DNA of 64,000 nucleotides from Allofournierella massiliensis. GTDB lineage: Bacteria > Bacillota > Clostridia > Oscillospirales > Ruminococcaceae. Made by a program: the position numbers and the translations under genes. The stretch is from positions 1-64,000 of the forward strand of contig NZ_SLUM01000006.1 in assembly GCF_004345265.1 (NCBI RefSeq). The letters are read 5' to 3'. This document shows positions 1-6,421 of this stretch, piece after piece. Each line of letters opens with the position of its first letter. The first letter of the stretch is position 1. Under the pieces are notes generated by a model. That model was not told where the DNA came from. It was given only the letters and a program-made list of their open reading frames with translations, and did not search any database.

Positions 1-18
1 TTGGCAGACCCATTCGTG

Positions 19-87
19 GCCCCTTAAGGGGCTTTGCTAGTATTATGCCCTTCTAGGGCTTACTCAAGCCACCGGCTCAGCCGGTGG
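19..87 (+). other. Cluster of three hairpins, possible transposon end or terminator
   Basis: Three inverted repeats lie in 69 bases: a perfect 14-base palindrome at 19-32, a 5-bp stem at 47-59, and an 8-bp perfect stem with a TCA loop at 69-87 that is followed by TTTT. The last one can act as a rho-independent terminator for a plus-strand gene lying off the window. Consecutive small hairpins of this kind also resemble the right ends of IS200/IS605-type (TnpB) elements, but no transposase is visible here. The assignment is uncertain because the left side of the structure is outside the window. Confidence 0.4.
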
Positions 88-112
88 TTTTGACTCCGAG
101 AGAAAATGTGGC

Positions 113-1711
113 TCAATAACGGGCCACCACCAGGGTGTCGCCCGCCTGTACGCCGGTGTCACCGGTGGGGATGATGGTCTGGCCATCCCGCTGCACCATT
201 ACCACAAGCGTACCGGGGGCAGGAGGTGCGTCCCGCAATTGCTTGCCGCACAGCTTGTGAGAGGCGTCGATGCTTACCTCCTGCAGAGTCAGGTTTGCCC
301 GGTTCTCAAATTCCCGGGCGGCAATGACCAGAAGATCCCCCGCCAGCATCCGGGAGGAGCCGCTGGGCACCAGAACGCCCTCACCCCGGCGGATGATCAG
401 GCTGACCAAAAAGTCCGGCGGGGTCACGATCTCCCGCAGAAGCTTACCCGCCCAGGGGTGGCCTTCGTCCAGATGGAGCTTGATGAAGCAGATGTCGCTT
501 TCCTCTTGGTAGTCGTTGAAGGTACGCCGCACGTCCGCGTTGTCGTCAATCATGGAAACGTGGTGGGCCATGTGGGGCAGCAGGGTGCCCTGAATACCCA
601 TGGAAAGCAGTACGATGCAGAACACCAGATCAAACAGGTCGTAGGTGAGCGGTGCGTTGTGCAGCACCGCGTAGATGGCGAACACGATGGAGGCTGCACC
701 GCGCAGACCCGCCCAGGAGACCAGCGCAATCTGCCCGGCTTTGGGCCGGAAGGGGGCCAGCAGTGCCGCCACTGCCACCGGCCGCCCCACCAGGGTGAGA
801 AAGGCCAGGATGCACAGCGCAGGCACAAAGACCCGGGGCAGCTGGGCCGGGGTGACCAGAAGACCCAGCAGAAAGAAGATCATCATCTGGGTGATGCCGG
901 TGACCGCGTCAAAAAAGCGCACCAGATCCCGCTTCTGGGCAATGGGCGCGTTGCCCATCAGAATGCCGCACAGATACACGCTCAGGTAACCGTTGCCGCC
1001 CAGCATGGAGGGCAGTGCATAAGCGATGAGGGCAGCGGCAAACACGAAGATGGTGTCGCCCTGGGCCATGGTGGCATGGGTACGCCGCAGAAGAAAAGCG
1101 GCCGCAAAACCGATGCACACGCCGAACAGGATGCCGAACACCAGCTGCTTTGCCAGCACCAGCGGTACCGAGATGTCGCCGCCGGTCATCAGGGTTACCA
1201 GTACCACCGTGAGCATGTAGGACATGGGGTCGTTGGAGCCGGATTCCAGTTCCAGCAGGCTGGCCGTGTTGAATTTCAGGTTCAGGCTGCGGGAACGCAG
1301 AATATTGAACACCGAGGCTGCGTCGGTGGAGGCAATCACCGAGCCGATGAGCAGGCTCTCCAGCCAGGAAAGCTGCAGCACCAGATGGATGAACGAGCCG
1401 GTAAGCCCGGCGGTGAGCAGCACGCCCAGGGTGGACAGCAGAACCGACTGCACCGCCACCGGCCGGGCGGCCCTCCAGTTGGTGCCGAAGCCGCCGTAAT
1501 ACATGATGAAGATCAGGCACACCGAGCAGACGGTTTCAGCCAGGGAATAGTTGTTGAATCGGATGCGAAACAACCCGTTCTCTCCGAACAGCATACCCAG
1601 GCCGATGAATACCAATAGAGTGGGGATGGGCAGCTTTTCAGTAAAGCGATGAGCCAGGATGCAGGCCAGGATTACCACCCCGGTCAGCAGAAGAATTCCG
1701 TTCAAGGGCAT
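113..1711 (-). CDS. K+/H+ or Na+/H+ antiporter with TrkA-C domains (NhaP2/CvrA type)
   Basis: The 532-residue product has about twelve hydrophobic segments in residues 1-380, typical of the CPA1 cation/proton antiporters, followed by a cytoplasmic tail of about 150 residues with one full and one partial RCK-C (TrkA-C) module. That architecture is the potassium/proton antiporter NhaP2 (CvrA) type, which exports cations in exchange for protons and senses nucleotides or ions through the tail. The acidic pair needed for transport is plausibly in the segment reading GSNDPMS, just before a membrane helix. AGGAGG lies only one base from the ATG at 1711, so the TTG at 1705, with normal 7-base spacing, may be the true start. 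The cation is not determined by the sequence. Confidence 0.85.
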   Translation of the reverse strand: MPLNGILLLTGVVILACILAHRFTEKLPIPTLLVFIGLGMLFGENGLFRIRFNNYSLAETVCSVCLIFIMYYGGFGTNWRAARPVAVQSVLLSTLGVLLTAGLTGSFIHLVLQLSWLESLLIGSVIASTDAASVFNILRSRSLNLKFNTASLLELESGSNDPMSYMLTVVLVTLMTGGDISVPLVLAKQLVFGILFGVCIGFAAAFLLRRTHATMAQGDTIFVFAAALIAYALPSMLGGNGYLSVYLCGILMGNAPIAQKRDLVRFFDAVTGITQMMIFFLLGLLVTPAQLPRVFVPALCILAFLTLVGRPVAVAALLAPFRPKAGQIALVSWAGLRGAASIVFAIYAVLHNAPLTYDLFDLVFCIVLLSMGIQGTLLPHMAHHVSMIDDNADVRRTFNDYQEESDICFIKLHLDEGHPWAGKLLREIVTPPDFLVSLIIRRGEGVLVPSGSSRMLAGDLLVIAAREFENRANLTLQEVSIDASHKLCGKQLRDAPPAPGTLVVMVQRDGQTIIPTGDTGVQAGDTLVVARY

Positions 1712-1803
1712 ACCTCCTTTTCAGATGCAGGAAACAAAGCCGGCGCCATGAGATAATTTATGCACAGGCGGGCGGAAAGAGCCGCGAAAAACAGGCCAAG
1801 TGA

Positions 1804-1834
1804 AGAAAAAGCGCGGGCCGTGTGGCTGGCCCGC
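1804..1834 (-). terminator. Rho-independent terminator of the DJ-1 gene
   Basis: Read on the minus strand, a 7-bp GCGGGCC/GGCCCGC stem at 1813-1834 is followed by GCTTTTTC. It sits 22 bases beyond the stop of the DJ-1 gene and ends the three-gene minus-strand run that begins near 3737. Confidence 0.75.
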
Positions 1835-1855
1835 CCAAAAAGCCGTATGCTGTAA

Positions 1856-2413
1856 TCAGAAGCCGTAGGGGTAACCAATGGCCTGACGCACCGCTGCGGC
1901 GGCATCCGCGCCGCAGAGCCGCCGCACCAGCGCCAGAGAGAAGGGGATAGACGCGCCCAGGCCCCAGCCGGTAATGATGTCGCCGTCCTCCACAACGGGT
2001 TCCTTGACCACAGTGGCGCCGGCCAGCTGGTCGGTGAAAGAGGGATAGGCAGTGGCCTTTTTGCCTTCCAGCAGGTCAAAAGCGGCCAGCGCGCTGGGAG
2101 CAGCGCAGATGGCGGCTACCAGTTTGCCGGAAGCCGCTGCCTGCTGGCAGACTGCCTTCACGAATTCGTTGCCCTTCAGATTGAGGGTGCCGGGCATGCC
2201 GCCGGGCAGCACGATCAGGTCGAAATCAGCCGCCTGAATGTCAGACGCAACAGCGTCGGTGTCCATGCGCACGTTGTGGCTGGAAAGAATCTCCGGCTTC
2301 TGGTTTACGGAGGCGGTAACCACCTCTACCCCGGCACGGCGCAGAATGTCAACCGTGAGCAGGGCTTCGCATTCCTCGGTTCCGTTTGCCATAAATACAC
2401 AGGCACGTTTCAT
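1856..2413 (-). CDS. DJ-1/PfpI family protein
   Basis: The 185-residue protein matches the DJ-1/ThiJ/YajL branch of the PfpI superfamily in length and motifs. The nucleophile elbow reads AAICAAPSAL, with the reactive cysteine in the usual place, and the N-terminal NGTEECEALL carries the conserved glutamate that lowers the cysteine pKa. Members act on reactive dicarbonyls or as redox-responsive chaperones; which role applies here cannot be read from sequence. A GAGG ribosome site lies about eight bases before the ATG. It follows trmO by 53 bases and has its own terminator, so the two are probably co-transcribed. Confidence 0.85.
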   Translation of the reverse strand: MKRACVFMANGTEECEALLTVDILRRAGVEVVTASVNQKPEILSSHNVRMDTDAVASDIQAADFDLIVLPGGMPGTLNLKGNEFVKAVCQQAAASGKLVAAICAAPSALAAFDLLEGKKATAYPSFTDQLAGATVVKEPVVEDGDIITGWGLGASIPFSLALVRRLCGADAAAAVRQAIGYPYGF

Positions 2414-2466
2414 TGTAAAAACCTCGCTTTCCCGGGCCCGTCTGGGGCCTGATGCTTTGTGTATGG

Positions 2467-3180
2467 TCAGCGTCCGGTGTGGGGGACACCGTTCGCCGGG
2501 GTAACCCGGCAGACGGTAAGCACGCCGTCGCTTACGGTAAATTTGATCTCCAGCCCGGCAAAGGTCAGGCCGTAGACCCGCTCCGGGTCATCCTGATAGG
2601 AGGGGCGGGGGTCCTGGGCCAGTACTCCTTCCAGAGCACTGCGTTTCTCTTCCGGTACCCTTACCAGCCATTCCGGAGGAAAGACCACCTCCAGGTGATA
2701 GTCCCGCACCGGGCCCGCAAAGCCGCTCAGGGCTTCGGGCCGGCAGTCCGCCGCGGGCAGGTAGGGCTTGATGTCAAAGATGGGGGTGCCGTCCAGCAGG
2801 TCGGCTCCCAGCACATGGATCACCGGCCCCAGCTCCGGGTGAAGCTCCACCCGATCCAGCTTCACGCAGGAAAGGCCGATGGCGTTGGGCCGGAAGGGGG
2901 AGCGGGTGGCGAACACACCCATTCGGGTGTTGCCGCCCAGCCGGGGCGGGCGAACCGTGGGCGACCAGGTGGAGCGCACCGCCTGAGAAAACTGCCAGAT
3001 GAGCCACAGGTGAGAAAAATCCTCCAAGCCGCGCAAAGCGTTGGGATCCCGGTATTCCGGCTCAAATACAATCACGGCCTGTAAACTTTCCACCAGACCG
3101 CTCTGGCGGGGAATACCGAATTTGCTGGTAAAATCGCTGTGGATGCGGGCAATCACCCGCATGGGAATGGTTTCGGTCAT
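2467..3180 (-). CDS. trmO: tRNA (adenine(37)-N6)-methyltransferase, TrmO/TsaA family
   Basis: The 237-residue product is a full-length TrmO (YaeB/TsaA) protein, the family that uses S-adenosylmethionine to methylate N6-threonylcarbamoyladenosine at position 37 of ANN-decoding tRNAs. Family signatures are visible: the IARIHSDF start, FGIPRQSG, the FEPEYRD and LEDFSHLWLIWQFSQ segments, and the central TRSPFRPNAIGLSCVKL block that forms the SAM-binding surface of the beta-barrel. The C-terminal part (YGLTFAGLEI) matches the extension seen in long members. An AAGGA ribosome site precedes the ATG. It lies 11 bases downstream of the cysteine hydrolase gene and is probably co-transcribed with it. 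Confidence 0.9.
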   Translation of the reverse strand: MTETIPMRVIARIHSDFTSKFGIPRQSGLVESLQAVIVFEPEYRDPNALRGLEDFSHLWLIWQFSQAVRSTWSPTVRPPRLGGNTRMGVFATRSPFRPNAIGLSCVKLDRVELHPELGPVIHVLGADLLDGTPIFDIKPYLPAADCRPEALSGFAGPVRDYHLEVVFPPEWLVRVPEEKRSALEGVLAQDPRPSYQDDPERVYGLTFAGLEIKFTVSDGVLTVCRVTPANGVPHTGR

Positions 3181-3191
3181 AAAAGATCCTT

Positions 3192-3737
3192 TCAGGAAGA
3201 TTCGTTGCCCTTCAGCCGGGATAGAACTTCGTTCAGTTCAAGAACCTGGGCGTATCGATTGGCCCAGATCTTTTCCTCATAATAGCGGGTCAGATCCCGG
3301 GCGGTGGCAAAATCGTTGTCGAAGGTGGTGGTTGTGCCTCTGGCGATGGTCGCTTCATAGCCGAGTTCAAAGGCCACCTTACAGGAAACATCAAAGCAGT
3401 ACTCCGTTTGCATGCCGCAAAGAATCAGCTGTTTTGCGTTCATCTGCTGGAGGTACTCATGAAGGCCGGTCTGGCGGAATGCACTGTTGAAATGCTTGTC
3501 AAAACGCTTTTCTCCCGGTTCCGGCGCAATCGGTGTGGCGACCTGCCAGCCGGGGCTGCCAAGCTCCAGTTCATCGCCAGGGCCGCCGTCGTGACAAACA
3601 TAGATCACGGGCACGCCCGAAGCACGGCAGCGCTCCAGCAGCGAGCGAATCCCGGCTAGTACACCTGCTTCGTTGTACGGATGTGCGTTTACCAGAGCGG
3701 TTTGCATATCGATTACGATCAGGGCATCGTACTTCAT
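3192..3737 (-). CDS. Cysteine hydrolase, isochorismatase family
   Basis: The 181-residue product belongs to the isochorismatase-like cysteine hydrolases (nicotinamidase, N-carbamoylsarcosine amidase and relatives). The triad is visible: aspartate in IVIDMQ near residue 10, lysine in EKRFDKHFNSAF, and cysteine in LCGMQTEYCFDVSC. This motif arrangement resembles the YcaC/YecD-type hydrolases rather than pyrazinamidases, since the metal-binding histidines are not obvious. The substrate is unknown. AAGGAGG lies at good distance before the ATG, and an extended -10 element sits just upstream, so this is the first gene of the trmO/DJ-1 run. Confidence 0.85.
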   Translation of the reverse strand: MKYDALIVIDMQTALVNAHPYNEAGVLAGIRSLLERCRASGVPVIYVCHDGGPGDELELGSPGWQVATPIAPEPGEKRFDKHFNSAFRQTGLHEYLQQMNAKQLILCGMQTEYCFDVSCKVAFELGYEATIARGTTTTFDNDFATARDLTRYYEEKIWANRYAQVLELNEVLSRLKGNESS

Positions 3738-3766
3738 AGCGTTTTCCTCCTTGTCTGCACTGTTTT

Positions 3767-3772
3767 ATTATA
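3767..3772 (-). promoter_or_regulatory. Extended -10 promoter for the hydrolase/trmO/DJ-1 run
   Basis: The minus strand reads TGCTATAAT, a perfect -10 with the TG extension, 30 bases upstream of the hydrolase start codon. No good -35 is present, which is common for extended -10 promoters. Confidence 0.6.
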
Positions 3773-3904
3773 GCACAAAAAAGGCCGGAGGCACCAGCGC
3801 CGCAAAAGAGAAGATTTGCAATGTCCGGATTCCTGAAAAGGATGTGAAATAGCAAGGAAATGAAGCATAATAGTTGATTTTATAATTAAATTGTGAAAAA
3901 ATTA

Positions 3905-3933
3905 TTGCACATTATAACGAAACATGGTATGCT
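3905..3933 (+). promoter_or_regulatory. Sigma-A-type promoter for the zinc-ribbon/DUF2085 pair
   Basis: TTGCAC at 3905-3910 and TATGCT at 3928-3933 are separated by 17 bases, with a TGG extension before the -10. The start codon of the zinc-ribbon gene is about 55 bases downstream. Confidence 0.55.
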
Positions 3934-3988
3934 TTACTCAAACAAAGTTCGCGGGCTCAGACCGGTGGACACAAAGGAGGAATTAGCT

Positions 3989-4282
3989 ATGGCATATTGT
4001 AAAAACTGCGGAAAAGAAATCGATGATAAGGCTGTAGTATGCCCGGCATGCGGTGTATCGCAGCAGGATAAGCCCGCAGTGGTGGACAGCGGCAATATCG
4101 GATGGGCTGTTCTGGGCTGCTGCATTCCTCTGGTTGGTCTGATCCTGTTCCTGGTATGGAAGGATCAGAAGCCCAATACCGCAAAGAAAGCGGGCATCGG
4201 CGCGCTGGTTGGTGTGATCTGCATTGTAATCTACTATGTGGTCGTGGTCGCTGCCGGTGTGGGTCTGGCCATGATGCAATGA
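3989..4282 (+). CDS. Small zinc-ribbon membrane protein
   Basis: A 97-residue protein begins with a zinc ribbon (YCKNCGKEIDDKAVVCPACG, two CxxC knuckles) and continues into two hydrophobic segments (about residues 33-52 and 67-93) separated by a short charged stretch. The ATG at 3989 is chosen over an upstream in-frame start because AAAGGAGG lies eight bases before it. The topology suggests a membrane protein with a cytoplasmic zinc finger; such short proteins are frequent in Clostridia and have no established role. The stop codon overlaps the next start codon (ATGA), so the two are translationally coupled. Confidence 0.8.
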   Translation: MAYCKNCGKEIDDKAVVCPACGVSQQDKPAVVDSGNIGWAVLGCCIPLVGLILFLVWKDQKPNTAKKAGIGALVGVICIVIYYVVVVAAGVGLAMMQ

Positions 4283-4647
4283 TCTCCTGGCTTTATGTCT
4301 GGCTGCCCCGGTTCTGCGGCTGCCATTGCCGGGATGACCGATCGTTCCATTATCATGGGCGGCGGTTTCCGGTTTGCGCCCGCTGCACGGGGGAACTTGT
4401 GGGGATTCTGGCCGCAGCGCTGTGCTATCCATGGGTTCGTGTAAGTGCCCTCTGGGCGGCTGTTCTGATGATTCCCATGGTACTGGACGGCGGTGTTCAA
4501 GCCCTGACTCCCTACGAAAGCACAAATACCCGCCGGTTCGCAACTGGTCTGCTGTTTGGCTGCGGATTGCTGTCCATGTTTTTCACCAGCACAGCATTGG
4601 CGTTCCGCTGGGGCTTGCAGTTGGGAATGGGGCTGTCCATCACCTGA
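4279..4647 (+). CDS. DUF2085-like integral membrane protein
   Basis: The 122-residue frame starts at an ATG overlapping the previous stop. Near its N terminus it has a cluster of histidines and cysteines (CGCHCRDDRSFHYHGRRFPVCARCTGELVG). The order CHxRxDRSF, then FPVCARCTG before the first membrane helix, is the hallmark of DUF2085 membrane proteins. Three hydrophobic segments follow, with a conserved-looking MVLDGGVQ turn. The His/Cys cluster suggests metal or heme-type coordination at the membrane face, but no function is established for the family. Coupled translation with the zinc-ribbon protein hints at a joint role. A strong terminator follows. Confidence 0.7.
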   Translation: MISWLYVWLPRFCGCHCRDDRSFHYHGRRFPVCARCTGELVGILAAALCYPWVRVSALWAAVLMIPMVLDGGVQALTPYESTNTRRFATGLLFGCGLLSMFFTSTALAFRWGLQLGMGLSIT

Positions 4648-4667
4648 AAAAGAATATCTGAAAAGAA

Positions 4668-4718
4668 AAGCTCGAGTCCGTTTGGCCTGGCATGGCACAA
4701 ATGGATTCGAGCTTTTTT
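4668..4718. terminator. Bidirectional terminator between convergent genes
   Basis: An AAGCTCGAGTCC / GGATTCGAGCTT stem is followed by TTTTTT on the plus strand and by TTTTCTTTTC on the minus strand. It separates the DUF2085 gene from the convergent HTH regulator. Confidence 0.75.
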
Positions 4719-4738
4719 GTGGAGCTGGTGGACCCAAA

Positions 4739-6205
4739 TTAAACGAGTTTTCGGATGCAATAGTCAATAAAATCAACGGTATACTGCTTTGAACGTACAA
4801 ATCCGTTTGTTTCAAAATGAACCAAATAGTTAATGAGTGCGCTCGTAATGGAATCTTCATGTATATGGCAGCTGCGGAAAGAGGACTCATTTTTATGGAC
4901 GAGCTTCTGGAACATCTGTATCCCAGTGGATTCGTATACATCGATGATAACGTTGGGAGCAAGTGGGAGGAGCTTTGAATCAACCAGTCGAACAGGGGTG
5001 GGCGAGGTGATGCACAGCTCTTTCAGACGTTCCAGAAGAAGCCGCCGAATGGAGGGACTTAGAGGGTGGTAAAGATCATCGGGAACATCGCCAAGCTTCC
5101 CGTGGCTGACAAAGTCGAGCAATCCGTCCTCACTGAAATAGCAGGATGGTGCAAGGTTGATGATATCCTCAAGCCGATCGAGCAGGGACTGGATACCGGC
5201 CTGAGCAGAAATTGATTCCGGAAGAATTAAGCGCATAGCCAGGTTACTGTCGATGCAGCGCAGCAAAGGAGGATCATAGCGGAGCCAGCATGCCGGTCCG
5301 CCAGTTCGTGCAAGACTGTTGGTTTGGCGCATTGCTTGCTCACAACTGCAGGGTTGTGCATCTAGAAAAAGTGCTTTTTGAGTATTCAAATATTGCTGAC
5401 TGAATTGTTGACGAAGAAATTCCACTGCGTTGCTATCTTGAATATAAATGGCTTTTTGCTCAGAGATATCAATAAAAAGGGCAGCGGCAGGAAACAGCAA
5501 ATAAATTGGCATCAGGATACCGGGTGTTGGAATGGAGGTGCTGCTGTTGCACAAACGCGCCTGATACTGCATCTTTTCCAGAAACAGGAAGGGAACAGAG
5601 TTGGATAAAGTGCGCAGATTTTGCATAAAATCAAGTTCTGCATTTGTGTTTTTCGCAAAGAGGCAAAGCTGTTTTACGGTGTGATTGGTTGCTTCCGGAA
5701 GCGAAAAAACTTCCACAAGACAATCAGTCACAAGCTTGCTTGTGGTAGGGGAAAGATACAAAGGGAGCGCACTGTTTGAAGTGGCATAGCGGTACAAAAT
5801 CCTGCGCAGCCAGTTTTTTAAAGCGGTCAGCCCCTGAATGGTAAAAGGGGGAACGATTTGTTCAGAATCATGAAATAAAGGAGGGGTGCTGTAAGGAGCT
5901 AGAATGCTGCTTTGAACCATACAAATAGAACGCAGCAGCGAATAAATCTGAGAATTGCAGTCTTTTTCACTCTGACTGGAATGCGAAGCGTCGAACAGAA
6001 AGAGCATGGAGTGATATTGTTCTGGTGAGACGTTTAGCACATCCAGCAATGCACTAAGCTGAGAAGCGGTTGGTTTGCGTTCTCCGCGCAGGATTTTGTA
6101 AAGAGTTGAACGGTCAATGTTTGCTTTGCGGGCAATTTCGGCCATAGATATGGATCCAGAATGTTCCTGAATCAGCGATTTCAGACGATCGTGCAGCTCT
6201 TTCAT
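4739..6205 (-). CDS. HTH (Xre/Cro-type) regulator with a large unknown C-terminal domain
   Basis: The 488-residue product opens with a DNA-binding helix-turn-helix of the Xre/Cro-C1 class (about residues 5-62; ISMAEIARKANIDRSTLYKILRG). The remaining 425 residues match nothing I recognise; they are mixed in polarity, with no membrane segment and no obvious nucleotide or phosphoacceptor motif. The start at 6205 is preferred over an in-frame codon further upstream because AAGGAAGG lies upstream at acceptable distance. The gene is divergent from the giant surface-protein locus and shares its AT-rich intergenic region, where inverted repeats overlap the opposite promoter. I infer that it controls that locus, perhaps sensing a ligand through the C-terminal domain. 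Confidence 0.7.
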   Translation of the reverse strand: MKELHDRLKSLIQEHSGSISMAEIARKANIDRSTLYKILRGERKPTASQLSALLDVLNVSPEQYHSMLFLFDASHSSQSEKDCNSQIYSLLRSICMVQSSILAPYSTPPLFHDSEQIVPPFTIQGLTALKNWLRRILYRYATSNSALPLYLSPTTSKLVTDCLVEVFSLPEATNHTVKQLCLFAKNTNAELDFMQNLRTLSNSVPFLFLEKMQYQARLCNSSTSIPTPGILMPIYLLFPAAALFIDISEQKAIYIQDSNAVEFLRQQFSQQYLNTQKALFLDAQPCSCEQAMRQTNSLARTGGPACWLRYDPPLLRCIDSNLAMRLILPESISAQAGIQSLLDRLEDIINLAPSCYFSEDGLLDFVSHGKLGDVPDDLYHPLSPSIRRLLLERLKELCITSPTPVRLVDSKLLPLAPNVIIDVYESTGIQMFQKLVHKNESSFRSCHIHEDSITSALINYLVHFETNGFVRSKQYTVDFIDYCIRKLV

Positions 6206-6254
6206 TGGCGGATTTTCCTTCCTTTGTGTGATTGAGAGGGCGTTCCCGACAAAA

Positions 6255-6295
6255 GTGTGGCATAAAAGCTTCCTTGTGCCACACTGTTTGCCACA
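6255..6295. promoter_or_regulatory. Candidate operator: inverted and direct repeats of TGCCACA
   Basis: GTGTGGCA (6255-6262) and TGCCACAC (6277-6284) form an 8-bp inverted repeat, and a third TGCCACA occurs at 6289-6295, twelve bases after the second. The array lies just upstream of the -35 element of the surface locus and between it and the divergent HTH gene, a natural position for autoregulation or activation. Confidence 0.5.
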
Positions 6296-6297
6296 TC

Positions 6298-6326
6298 TTG
6301 TCACAAAATTTTTTGCTGTGTATAAT
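6298..6326 (+). promoter_or_regulatory. Strong sigma-A promoter of the surface-protein locus
   Basis: TTGTCA at 6298-6303 and a perfect TATAAT at 6321-6326 are separated by exactly 17 bases. The start codon of the first surface protein lies about 95 bases downstream, leaving an AT-rich leader. Confidence 0.75.
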
Positions 6327-6421
6327 GACCTCATGATAATTTTCACAAAACATACACAAAAAGTACAAAATTATCAATACCAAAAAAGAACTAAAATGTC
6401 AACAAAAATGGGGAGAACGCT

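Noticed and set aside
113-1711. TTG at 1705 as the certain antiporter start
   Set aside because: The ribosome site favours it, but the ATG at 1711 cannot be excluded; only two residues differ, so the ATG is kept and the issue noted.
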